In this document: positions 1 through 11,713 of the stretch, one piece after another
Layout: every line of letters begins with the position of its first letter
Position numbering within the stretch: the stretch's first letter is position 1
Position numbers and translations under genes: made by a program
Notes under the pieces: model-generated
Seen by the model: the letters and a program-made list of their open reading frames with translations, nothing else
Databases searched by the model: none
Told to the model about the DNA's origin: nothing
Source of the DNA: Pachyseris speciosa
Lineage: Eukaryota; Cnidaria; Anthozoa; Scleractinia; Pachyseridae
Reading direction: 5' to 3'
Assembly (NCBI GenBank): GCA_016490735.1
Contig: JAEMWC010000197.1
Span: 689,501 to 753,500 of the forward strand
DNA length: 64,000 nucleotides

Positions 1-625
1 TCAGAATTTACCTCTTACAGCCGCCTACTTTGTCTGTATTTTCACTCAGATTATTAAAACAATTCATCAGGTCGCCACCTACTTTAGTTAGCTGAGACGG
101 CTATTTCAAAACTTATTGAAACCCCTGGAAACCTCAAGCTTGCATCCACATTGTTAACATTTAACCCCTGGAATGTTCTGAAGGAAGTCTCTGTAGGGTT
201 TACTGTGAACGTTATAAAGCAGTTTCCAATCAAGTATTGTAAAACCAAACCAAAGCAATAATATTATTCTGACCAATCACAGCTGAATAAAACAGTGCAG
301 TGAGACAATCAGAATGCAAAGACTTAACATGTAGCTGGTGCAAAGTGCCGGAAAGTGCATGCATCCAAGTTGGTTGGTTTTAGTTTTGCTACTCAATGGT
401 TGAATTTTGCTGGCCAATCACAGTGAAACAATGCAAAACCAAAGCAAACGTAATATGCTTTTGATGCTCAATTAAAAATAGCTCTAGAATTTCACCTACA
501 TGTAGTTCCTTGAACACCACCAAATTAATTAAAGTGCAAGTAGTGTAAGGCATCTCATAGACATACAGTGTGGTGTACAATAGAAATCTATGATAAATGT
601 TTAATGGCCCTTGTCAGTTATTTTA
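1..625. other. 3' flank of the BTB gene with a dispersed foldback repeat
   Basis: No coding exon is seen. About 200-480 is a dispersed repeat rich in CCAAT-like boxes and in the phrase CAATGCAAAACCAAAGCA. Related copies occur near 23.10-23.33 kb, 29.47-29.81 kb, 53.87-54.07 kb and 63.3-63.65 kb. The repeat contains partly inverted halves, so it is probably a non-autonomous foldback element. Its family is not known to me. Confidence 0.5.
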
Positions 626-1280
626 TCAAGTATAAAATATTATTTCAGGAAGCTGACCATCCTCTACAGAAGTTCCATTGTTATTTCCTGCAGCATATGA
701 AAACTGGAAAATGATCTTCTCCTTCTGCTCTGTTTCATACACGATTTTCTTTCCTCCTGACGTCCCATAATGAGAATCAGGTCCCTTCAGGGTTGCAGAG
801 GCTGTGTAATTGACACCAGAGAGAATCTCCACTGGTTCCTTAAACATCACACGGAAAGTAGAGTCACTACCGTCACTGCTGAATGCAGTGTCATTATGGC
901 CACAAATTTTATTTGTGTCAGTTGCAATAATCTGAATTGTAACCTGATAGTCACTAGGACCATACATTGAACCATACAGACCAAAGCCCACCACAAAAAT
1001 CCTCCTGTTACAGGTGAAACGTATCCTGTCACTAGTGCCACTGTAGCCCCAACGACTCTCGACCTTCTGAAAGCGGCAAATTGCCTTTTCTTTGCCGGTC
1101 AAACAGCATCGTGGCCTGTCAAGAAACTGCACCTGTGGTTTTGGGTTCACTGTGAAATGAAGAAACAAACTGACCACTTCCTTGTCTGTGAGGATTCCAG
1201 ACTGTGCAACACTAGCTGCAAACTCCTCAATGCTCATCAAAGGAAAGCGGATCATGTACAAGGCTCTTGATAATACATTT
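626..1280 (-). CDS. BTBD1/2-like: BTB gene exon 2 (end of BACK + PHR)
   Basis: The acceptor is a pyrimidine-rich stretch ending TCGCAG just before 1280. The exon opens with [15 protein letters not shown], typical of this family just after the BACK helices, and ends with the PHR domain and a TAG/TGA-class stop at 626. No ATG is needed, because it is an internal-to-terminal exon. Confidence 0.92.
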
Positions 1281-4200
1281 CTGCGAGAAAAGAACACAAA
1301 GATAACCAGATAAGCTCAGGGGGGGGTTGTACTCCCTTATATGGGCTATATAGGTATGTGCAGCCCTAGCCTCCCATGCAGTTGTTTTTAGGGGACTCAT
1401 ATTTCACCTCCTCCCCAGAAGGAGGTGAACGACTGTGTTGGGAGGCTAGTGTGGCCCCAAAGGGTATGGGTTTTTAGCCATTTTGGTCGGAAATAGAGTA
1501 TCGATTTTAACACTTTGGTCTAATAGGGTATGGTTTGTGGTCTTTAATTGGGTATGTTTTTTGGAAGAAGCTACTTCATCATTGGGCAATAAGACCATCA
1601 ATAAATGCCCTTCTTTTTTTTGATTATGTCTTTTGATTATGTTTATGCCAACTGCGTTCGTGAAATAAGTCTGAAATAGGGTATGACATTTTTGGTAAGG
1701 TCTGAAATAGGGTAGGAAAAATCCCCGACTTTGGTCTGAAATAGGGGGTTTCAGGAAGCGGGCTGCACACCCCCACAAGGCAGAAAAGTTACATTGTACA
1801 TCTACTGTACGTGTACACTCAAACAGCATTTTGGTATGCTTAATCCTTTCACATCAAAACAGTTCTGTTGTTTTGCCAGTCTTGAGCAAAACTCAGTTAC
1901 ATACTTTAGTTGGTTCTACTGGTTCAGTTCTAATATCCTGTTTAAGTTTTCCCACAATGCACCCGGAAAAACAATTTAACATTCACTGGTGCACAATGGG
2001 GAGTTGTAATTACCCGGGCTGCCCGCGTCTCACGCGGCGCCCGGGTCTAGAACTACCGACGGTTCTCAAATTCTTTTTCGTCGTCGAGTATCATCCACAA
2101 ATGGCACTTCCGGCGTTTCTGCGCAAGCGCTAACTATTTTTAACAACAGTGATGCCTGTTGTCACGTATCGGAAATGTCGATTCACCTTGTGGCTTTTGA
2201 AGTCTGAACAAACTATATGTTAAGAGAAGTGTCTATGCGAATGATTGCAAGTTCAACGGCGAGAAGAAAGCTTTTAACATGAGTAAACTTAATGGCAGAT
2301 GGACTGCTTCAGGAGATTGCGAGTAGTCTCTAATTTTGGCGACGGATTTTGGGGGCACGTGCGCGCGCGAAGTTGCGAGGAGACGCGACGCGAGGGGAGC
2401 GCCAAAAATTAGAGACTACAGACAAAGGGAGTTTGACCTTTCACGGCCGAGTGATTCGGAAGTGTAAATCTCATATCAACAGCAAGAATGATGCCTGTTG
2501 TCACGTATCGGAAAACGTCGATTCACCTTGTGTCTTTGAAGTCTGAACAACTAATATGTTAAGAGAAGTGTCTATACGAATGTTTGCAAGTTCAACAGCA
2601 AGAAGAAAGCTTTTAACATGACCAAAATTTAACTCCAGATGGATTGCCGCCGTGTTCCCCGTATCGGGTGTCTGGAGAACTCAGACCTAGAAAACTCAGA
2701 CCCCCCCCCCAAAAAAAAAATCTGGAAAACTCAGACCCCCTCAAAACTATAAAAATTTTCAAAGTCAAATAAACGTGGACAGAATAAATTATCGCCGTTC
2801 AGTGCGCTGAAATGTTACACCGTCTATTTATCGCAGATAACAAACACTTCACGTTATTATAATCGGCTCTGGAACACGAGACCTAGAATACTCAGACGCC
2901 CCCCCCCCCCCTCCCCAAACTGGAAAACTTAGACCCCCTCATAACTATACAAATTTTCAAAGTGAAATAAACGTGGGCAAAATGAATTATCACCGTTTAT
3001 GAGGGGTTTGAGTTTTTACAAATTGGGGGGGGATGGGATCTGAGTTTTCTAGGTCTTGTGCTTCGGAGCCGATTATAATAACATGAGACGACAAAGGAGA
3101 AGTGTTTGTAAACAGTTTCACTCTGCTAATTAATTTCTACTCACATTTCACCGAGACGTACTCCATTAACGTTTATGCGAAAAAATCCTACATCGTTCGA
3201 TAAGCGTTTCCTTTCTCAAACAATTATCCATCGAAGCGAAAACAAGTGTGCTTAGTTTTTTTTTTTTTTTGGAATCAATACACTATTTTTATCACCTTGC
3301 AAAACAATAAACCTCTGTGGCCTAAAGGTCACTGTTCTTGCATGTAACACAGCTAACCCGGGTTTGATGTCTTTTAGTGGTACAGTTGTATATATCACGG
3401 GCTTTATTTTTCTGTTTCTCTTTTTCTTGTTCTTTTAGAAATATTTTTTACAAGTGTTATAATTACTGTTCTCAATGGTTGAGCTGTATTTTAGAGGAAT
3501 ATATGTTGATAGGGGTCTAAAGAAATAGACTCCAACACAAGCTAAACACGGCAATGCGTCCGATGCAAGAAAGACAGACTTCCCTCTATTCTTTTGTTTA
3601 GCACTAAGTTAGGGATACAATACTGTTTTTTGCAAGCCCGGGTTTAGGCTAATTGTAGCCTCTTGTTTTATTTTGCCCCAATTACAGATACAAACTTTCA
3701 ATTGTGAATTAAAACCAGATACAAAAACTTCACTAGTGAATTAAAAACAACATTGGTTGCTTGTGGTTACGTTTTCTAACCTTTTATTATCTGAAGTACT
3801 TGGTAGTCTTCTTCTTTGGCACTCGTGTTCGGCCCATCGCAAGGCTGCAGTGAACAGTTGGTTTTCGCGGATCGACAAAGTATCCCTCTGCAAAACGACA
3901 CAAAACGTGTCAAAATCAATGTCAGTGAAACCCTCAGCAGCAAGAGCTTCTGCAGTGTTCTTGTCAATGCATTCAAGACACAGAGCTGCTAATTGGGGCT
4001 CGTCAAATAGGCGCGCCTGACTCAGCAACATAAACGCGTTGTCGGGACTCAAATTCTTCTTCAAGAAATCCACACACGCATTCTCCAAAGTGGGAACCGC
4101 GTATTTCTTGGCCGTGTAAAGGGTTGTCATGACTGTTTCGGGACCTATCTGTACCTCGTCAGTGTACAAGAAGCGAAGTAACGACTGGAAAGCCAAATAT

Positions 4201-4436
4201 TCGACGTCCGGCAACTCAACTTCGTCTGATTGAGTCGAGATTCCACCATTGAACATAGCATCAAAGACAGCGCTTCTCACAGCGAGTACAAACTTATGTG
4301 CTGGTATTCGCCGTCTCTGTGTACCTTTTCCGACCATAAAATGTACATCGCTCAATATTTCGTTGTTAAAAAGAAAGGCGATTGCGTCTTGTACAGAAGT
4401 TTTCTCTGACTGCCAGTTGTAAGGGGATGAACTCAT
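626..4436 (-). CDS. BTBD1/2-like: BTB-BACK-PHR domain protein (BTBD1/2/3/6 family), two exons
   Basis: Exon 1 is 4436-3781 and exon 2 is 1280-626, joined across a 2.5-kb intron with GT and AG ends; the split codon becomes Arg and the joined frame is 436 codons plus stop, close to the usual length of the family. Residues about 20-125 form the BTB/POZ domain ([35 protein letters not shown]). About 130-235 form the BACK region. About 285-435 form the PHR domain ([58 protein letters not shown]) and the protein ends FYT, which looks closest to BTBD1/2. Known family role: substrate adaptors for Cullin-3 ubiquitin ligases. It is head-to-head with SNAPC3. The assignment to BTBD1/2 rather than BTBD3/6 rests on memory of the PHR C-terminus. 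Confidence 0.93.
1281..3780. other. BTB gene intron, filled with repeats
   Basis: No further exon is needed to complete the protein. About 1320-1760 is a dispersed repeat with recurring TCTGAAATAGGGTATG phrases. 2148-2304 is directly repeated at 2488-2647. Between the two lies a small foldback at about 2320-2420 whose ends read TAGTCTCTAATTTTGGCG and its inverse. About 2680-3060 holds repeats of the phrase AAAACTCAGACCCCC, including one inverted copy. Confidence 0.6.
2148..2647. repeat. Direct repeat pair flanking a small foldback
   Basis: A segment of about 157 bp at 2148-2304 recurs with a few mismatches at 2488-2647. Both start GATGCCTGTTGTCACGTATC and run to GAAAGCTTTTAACATGA. The intervening GC-rich block with repeated CGCG runs has inverted ends. 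This may be a local duplication or the two ends of one non-autonomous element. Confidence 0.6.
3781..4436 (-). CDS. BTBD1/2-like: BTB gene exon 1 (BTB + BACK)
   Basis: It starts at ATG 4436 and ends in AATAAAAG followed by the donor GTTAGA, with two bases of a split Arg codon. It codes for the BTB fold and most of the BACK region. Reading on past the donor quickly loses homology, which supports the splice site. Confidence 0.92.
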
Positions 4437-4773
4437 TTCTCATCCGTCAGTTTTCTCCCCATAAGTTCTGCACACTGCTTAGAGAAAATCCTGAAACAGT
4501 AACAACAGAGTGGTTGTTCAACGTTGAATTCGTACTCTAAAGCTACTTAAAACACAGAACGCCGCTAAATTTTGACACCGCAACAACTTTAATACCGACC
4601 TTCCGTGCTGTCTGTGAGCAAAAGATGCCGCGGCTGTGTAGAAAACATACCATAATGCTTTCTAACCAAAACAATTTGGTACGAGCATTTCGATTGGTTC
4701 ATCTTGCGAACAGTGGGGCATAAAGTCCGGTTATCCAATCACGGCGTCTCTAACATTTGTGGCGGTATCCATA
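4437..4773. promoter_or_regulatory. Probable bidirectional promoter between the BTB gene and SNAPC3
   Basis: Only 337 bp separate the ATG codons of two divergent conserved genes. The gap holds an ATTGG box at about 4692 and a CCAAT box at about 4734, that is, one CCAAT-type box in each orientation, plus a modest number of CpG dinucleotides. No obvious TATA box is placed for either gene. Shared-promoter use is inference from spacing; no transcript data are available. Confidence 0.6.
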
Positions 4774-4955
4774 ATGGCGACTCGAGGAGAATGTACCTCT
4801 TCACTGATTTCAGTAAAAGAGTTTAAACAGCAGTTTTTTGAGTTTCTTGAGCCCTCTCAGTATGAAAGGAAAAGGAGTGAGGTTGAACTCGCAGATATGG
4901 CCAAGGAAATGAATGTATCAATGGATATAGTCACAGACTTGAGTGAAGTGTGCAG
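4774..4955 (+). CDS. SNAPC3: SNAPC3 exon 1
   Basis: The exon starts at ATG 4774 in the context ATAATGGCGAC. It codes for 60 residues beginning [10 protein letters not shown] and containing [16 protein letters not shown] and a helical stretch ending [10 protein letters not shown]. The likely donor is GCAG followed by GTGTGAG. This leaves phase 2, which does not join correctly to the exon at 7436, so either a small exon lies between them or a weaker donor just upstream (GTGTGC) is used. Confidence 0.7.
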
Positions 4956-7900
4956 GTGTGAGCAGAGTTGTTCAATTTTATCCTCGTTTAAATTTTTTCC
5001 CTTTGTTTTTGGGTATGGTAATGTATGGTAATGTATGATAATTAGTTTAAAACAAAGGATGAAAAAATTTCAACCAAGGATAAAATTGAACCACAACATA
5101 GATAACATTGATTGTATCAAATTAAGAAAAAGTAATGACCTGTCTCCAGAGGTTTAGATATTTAGAGTAAAGCTAACTGGATCCTGTTGTTGGAAAGCAG
5201 ATTAACGCTAATTCATGATTAAGTTAACCAGGGTCTTGCTTGTTAAAAATGTCCTTGAAGGCCAATTAAAGCACTAGAACGCTTTACATTCAGCCAAAAT
5301 TTTCGAGATTTCTGGTCTGAAATTGAATGGAATGGGCAAAGTTCCAAGAAAAGTTTTCGAAAATTTAGGAATGCATTTTGAGTGCACCCACTTTGCCAGA
5401 ATGTCCAGAATTATTGAAATTTTTGTGTTCCATTCGTGATAAATGTCAGTTTTAGTCTCCCTACAGAGTGTGAGATCAAGTGGAAAAACCAATAAGCGGA
5501 TGAAGCACATCCAGCATGTCAATGCATGTGACCTTGAATTTCTGGGATGTCGTCGGACGCATTCCATTCAACCAGCGAAAATTCCAAAATTTGTACCGGT
5601 TGTTCAATGGAAAGTGCCCCTAGTAATGAAAATTCTTAAAAAAAATTCTGTAGTAATAGGTAATTAAAACAGATTGGAATGTACATCACAAACAGAGAAC
5701 CTCTATGGTGGAAGAAAGGTCCATCTCATGGGATGTGCTCTGTGTATTTTGTGCTGAAGTTGTGCTGGGACAAAGAAACCCTTTAATTACCTTATATCGG
5801 AACATGTTCAGGTGCAATTTGCAATCTTATGCCATAGCCATGGACTTAACCGTTGAGAAAATTGAGGTTCAAAGCCTTCCTACGTGCCAACAACAATCAA
5901 CTGAGTTTCAAAACCCACCAGTCCCCCTAGATAAGATAACAATGTTTAAAGAGGATGGCACCAAAAAGCTAACACGAAGTTAATTAGGGTGGCCCTCATG
6001 ATCCACCATCTGACATGTGGTGTTATTCAGCAGTGATCTCAAAGTTTTCTCTATTCATTCAAGCCATTATCTTTTTTCTTAGAGTTAGATGTACAATTGA
6101 TATGTTTTCACTTGAATTATACTGAGCCATTGCCATCTGTTTGTGTTCTTTTTGTCCTCCATCTGAACAAGTCCAAGCAATTTAAAGGTAATCTTTTGTT
6201 TTATTCTTTGCTTAAAATAATGGAATGTTAATACGAATAGCAGTCCAGAAAGGGCCTGAAAATGAAATGTAGTAACCCTAAAAGTGTTACTAGGTGTGCC
6301 ATTATTTACTGCAGAAGAACCCCAATAAAAGGAAGCCTGTTAAAGTGAAGTTACAGTTATAATGAAAAACACAGTTTACCAGCATAAAAGAACCCACAAT
6401 TTTCTGTGACAATTTTCTATTGGACTGAATATATATGTTCTTAAACACAACCAGGCTCTTACATTTAGGGTGAAAGCAATTTTTTATGGTATGTATAAAG
6501 GAAGGAAAAGAAAGTAGCAATTATGAAGATAAGCAAATGAAAATCCTATTATTTTATTACAAAGTTGTCTAAATACCTGGTCAGTGCATCTTCTCTGTAG
6601 TTTCTGGTCACAAAATTATAGCTGCCTGCAAGCCTGTGTCAGTGGACACTCTTCTGGCTAAAGCCTTGCCTGCTATATGTAACTGTAGGCATTTGATTAT
6701 ACAAAATGTCATTGAAAAGTTATGGCTGTTTTTTTAGACAACAGTTGATATATAGAGTGCTTCTACCGGGTAAATGTTGACATCAATAAGGGTGATTAGA
6801 AGGACATAAATTAATTTTATTATTTTTTTGTTATTGTACATACATAATACACTGTACACTCCTGCACTGTACACATGGATAGAAATTGACTAGCAGGCAG
6901 GCCAGAATGGTGGAAGTTTATCTATGATGTATGTGAAAAGCTAGATAATAATTAACAGAAACAAATTAAAGACAAAAATTAAATTAAATTCTTGCTGAAC
7001 CCGCTTGACATAATCATGAACATGTCTTTCCAATGAGCCAAGTTTCAGGTGGGAAGTTTCTTTCACATCTTGAAAATCTCCGAGAAAACGAAAATCTTGG
7101 ATTCCTTTAAGGCACGCAGGCAAACCATGCTTGCCATGATGCTGATTGAAAAGAATGACAACCACACTGTGGGTGTTGATGTTTCCTGTCAATGGTGTCA
7201 AGATTGACCAATTGGAGGGTGTACCACGAGCTGGTATACCAGATCAGAACTGGTTTGTTAAAGAAAGTCTTACAGGCTCTCCTTTCGCCCTCTCCCCCAG
7301 TCCTTGCATGATTTTCTTCCCTTGTTCTTCACTCTGAGAGCCTGGGACAGCCTATTCTTAGGAATATATAATAAATTACAGACAATAGTTGTCTTCAAAT
7401 GTAGAATAGAATCCTTAATCAATGATCATTTTCAGTGTCCTGCAGAAACAGAGAGTTTAGAATCAATTGACATTTTCAAAGATCAGATTCCTGAAGGAGT
7501 ACAACTTCATTCATTGAGGTAAGTATGTAAAGCCACTTTGATGTAACATTGTGGCTGGTCTACATTGCTGTGCATCAGTTAAAGCCAACCTTTTCTTCTC
7601 CCCTTTCCCTTTCTGTAGTTTTAAATTTTCCGGCTGAAAGTTAAAGTTTTTGACCTTCTGACCTTACAAACAGTGAAAACATTGAATTTTCTCTTGTGTT
7701 CAGCACTTTAAAAAAGAGTCAAACTCCTTTTCTATTTCTCATCATAATTAACTTTTAAAAATTGTGGGTTTTTTTTCATGTCTGGAACTTGCTAACTTTG
7801 ATGTATTTTTCATGTACTTGTTTTCTATCCTCTCACCGTTATTCATTTTTATGTTGTAATTAGAGTTTGGGTGCAAAAAAATAAGTCCCCTCTGGCAAAC

Positions 7901-10727
7901 ATGGTGTAAATATTTTATTTAAAAGGTAAGGTAAGGTATATGAAATCACTAAATCATTGTGATGGTTGGTTTCAGTGGTTAGAATTATGGTCATGAAGTA
8001 ATTAAGTCTAAAGTGAGGGTCAGGGTCAGAATTAGATCAATGGCTAGGATAAGGGTTAGGGTTAGGAATATAAAATTATCTGGGTTAGTCTTAGGATTAA
8101 GGTAAGCATTCATGATTACAACTCTTGTTGTTCAAAGATAACAAAGCCTGTAGATACTAGATGATTGTTTTCTATTCATGCAATGTTAGTTAAGGTGGCT
8201 TAAAATGATTTTGTTATTTTTTAACACCAACTCTATACTCCCACAATTTTTCGTTTATTTCCTTGAACATGGTATCAAAAAATTCCCCAATTATTCCTCG
8301 ACAAGTTGTGATCAAATTTTTTTTACATATAAGGCTACCATATAGCAGCAGTAGAGCCTCTTAGAAACACCCTAATTTTTTGCTTTATGTGCCTGTAACT
8401 CAAGAATGAGTCAGATGACCCCTGCTTTTTATTAGTCTCTCATTTGTGGTTGGATTGCCTGAGCATCCAATCCATCTCTGACTTTGTTGTCATGAACTTA
8501 TAGTATTTAAAGGGAAAATAATATACGTTTGTTTGAGCACAGCAAATTAGAATGCAACTCACAAATAAGTCGGATGACTTCCGCTTTTTATTATTGGATT
8601 ACAATTAGCATATGAAGATTCATCTTTCTGCGACGTTTAACAAAATAATCGGTAAATTGTGTTCAGAGCCACCTTAATTTTTCGAGAATTTAAAGTGGCT
8701 CTGAATCCTATGTTTGATTTTGATACCATGTTCAAGGAAACAAATGAAAACTTGTGGGAGTATCAATCCATCAAAGAGTCAGTGATGAAAAGTAACGAAA
8801 TCATTTTGAGCCGCCTTAAAGCTTCCTCCTTCATTCTACCGACCCCCTCCACCACCACCACCACCTATCCCCTTATACACAACCACACCAGGTTCCAGCC
8901 TTAGTTAAAAGTCCTGATTAAATAACCCAAGACTGACGGTGAAGAGCCTAAGTTAACGAGATGATTTTTAAAATAAAGGTGATTTTAATGTACCGGTATC
9001 CCAAGAAAAATGGTGCATTTAATTTAATTTATTTTCAGGAAGGCATCCTAAGAACGAGTAATATTGATGAAGCTAAATTTTTGTGTTGCATTGAAACTTG
9101 CCTCACAAACTAATTTTTAAGCCTATAATTTATTTGTTGCAGCTTTTATATTTTGGAACAAGAAAAGTAATTTTTTTTTGTCATTGTGACGCATTTCCTT
9201 CAACCTGAAAAACTTTGAGATAGAACATCTCTTTGGTCATTTTTTAAGTCTTTCAGTTGAGATTGAAGACCACTGTTAGTGATACTTGCACTTGATTTGT
9301 AGTTTCATGAATCCATTTAAGTTGCAATTTTTTTGTTTCAATGGAGTGAACTATTCTCTCACAGGTTGTTGAAAGAGAGGAAGGGAAAACTTACTCCTCA
9401 CAGAAAAGAAGTGAATTATCTAATAAAGGTGTGTTCAGACTTGTCCCTCAACTAGGTTTTTTCCTTTGGGAGGGGGTTTATTTCAATGCAAAGGAATGGC
9501 TAATGTTTCAACTTATTTACAAAATCACAGAGACAATGCATGATCATTAAGGTTCTTGCATGTATGATCTATCTATGTAATAGCTCCTGAATCTTCCATA
9601 CAGAATGACAGAACCAGCTTGTCTATTCCAGTAAGGAGTGCTTATTGTTCATGCACTTGGTTTGACTGTTGATTTCTGTAACCTCGAAGCTTCTACCAGG
9701 ACAGTTGGTTTTAGCTCATTGCCCTCCCTCACGTAACCCATAGGCAGGGTGTTCATTTGGCATTGGAGATCGGAGAATACTCCGGCTGCTGCGCAGAATT
9801 CTCCTGCTAATTTTGCTTAATTGCGCTTTGCCCTTTCATGATAATTCTCCTGTTACTTTACACTATCCTCCTGTTACTACAATTCTTAATGAAAACCCTG
9901 CATTGGTGTAAGAAAGGAAAGACCACAATGTTCAGGATCCCTTAACTCTCTGCGATCAGTGTGTGGGTTCTTTTATTTAGGTCCCCTTCACATGGAGTTG
10001 AAGGAGATATAATTCCAGTGGCTTAACATGACTGTCCAAGAATGCAATCATCTGATCCGAATCAGATGTTGAGCACACAGCCAGCATGATCTAAACAGTT
10101 ATTTTAAGACCTGGGCTGGGTTGCTCGAAGCACGGTTAGCGCTAACCATTGGTTAAGATGTATTAAAACCTATAGGTTGTCATGGTATTTAACACGGGTT
10201 AGTGCTAACCATGCTTCGAGCAACTGGGCCTGGCTGGTTTGTGGTCCATACTCAGGTTTGAACCAACAACCTTCCACTATGAGCAGTCCTAGTGAGATCA
10301 TTCCAACTGATCTTAGACCAGGTGGCGGTCTTTACTTGTATTTTGTATTACATCATCTCAAAATGTTTGCAATACATTTCATTTTCTTGCATTGTCAGTT
10401 TCATTGTTCTACTTCTCTCAATTACAAGGAGTGCAGGCACTTAAGCCTGGTTTTCACTTTCAATGCAAGCATACGTCGCTTATGCCAAATGAAAACAAAC
10501 GTCATTTTCACACTATGCATAAAGCAAACACAAGCATAAGTGAAAGCACAAGGAAAAAGAACAATTTTGATCCTTGCGCTTATGCTTATGCTTGTGTTAG
10601 GCCCGTTTTCACAGTGAATGAAGCGCTCTAATGTGCTTGCACTTGAGCTTGCGTCGCTAGTAAAAACACTAGGCTAATTACCAATATATTCTTAATCATT
10701 AAGGAGACAAAATCTTGTGCAACAGTG

Positions 10728-10768
<41 letters not shown>

Positions 10769-11026
10769 TATATTATATATACATAAGTTGAAGGATTAAA
10801 GAGGACACATCGATTCTCTGTGACTCTGAGTTTCGCACCTAAGCGCTCGTCAGACAGAACTTTATTCAAAGTTCTGTCTGACGAGCACTTAGGCGCGAAA
10901 CTCAGAGTCACAGAGAATCGATGCGTCTCTTTAATCCTTCAACTTATGTATACTTAGCTCTGCTACCACAGCATTGAGCACTTTATGCCAAGGTAGACTG
11001 TACCTCCACACACACACACACACATG

Positions 11027-11110
<84 letters not shown>

Positions 11111-11649
11111 AGGTTAATTTGGCAACAGAAATCAACACAGCTAAGTAATTAAATGAATTAGGCTTACTAATATATTCTTATCATTAAGGAGACAAAATCT
11201 TCTTCAATAGACAAGGTTAATTTGGGAACAGAAATCAACACAACTAAGTAACTAAGTGAAAATGTGGCTCAGCCAGGAATCGAACCTGGTCTCCAGATTA
11301 CCATTCAGATGCCTTAACCATTAGGCCACTGAACCAACCACACTGGGAACACATTTTTACTGTGCAACACATACACAGTGTGGCCTTCTGATGGTAAGGT
11401 CTGAGGAGACAATTTCACACATTTTCTGCAATCAGGATCACATCACTACTCCCAGGTAGATTGGCGATGCACGGCCAAATCCCCTGGAAATTAATTAAGT
11501 ACAGTAAGGGAGGGGATATATTAGCAACTGATTGCCTTAATTACTTAGGATCACCAGCCTATTCCCGTTTGGATGGTGATTCATTAGGGATTTCTGAGAA
11601 ATACAAACAGACAAGGTTAATTTGGGAACAGAAATCAACACAACTAAGT

Positions 11650-11713
<64 letters not shown>

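Larger units (their letters stand above)
10780..10951. mobile_element. Near-perfect palindrome made of two inverted retroelement termini
   Basis: Arms of about 80 bp (10780-10860 and 10871-10951) are inverted copies around a 10-bp centre, with only a few mismatches. Each arm carries a hammerhead ribozyme, one per strand. This looks like two head-to-head termini of a PLE or of a small retrozyme-like element with everything else lost. Confidence 0.75.

Noticed and set aside
1446..1829. 127-codon minus frame
   Set aside because: It lies in a dispersed repeat with TCTGAAATAGGGTATG phrases inside the BTB intron and has no domain.
8041..8110. Telomeric repeat
   Set aside because: Only two perfect GGGTTAG units in a degenerate short run, far from any chromosome end signal.
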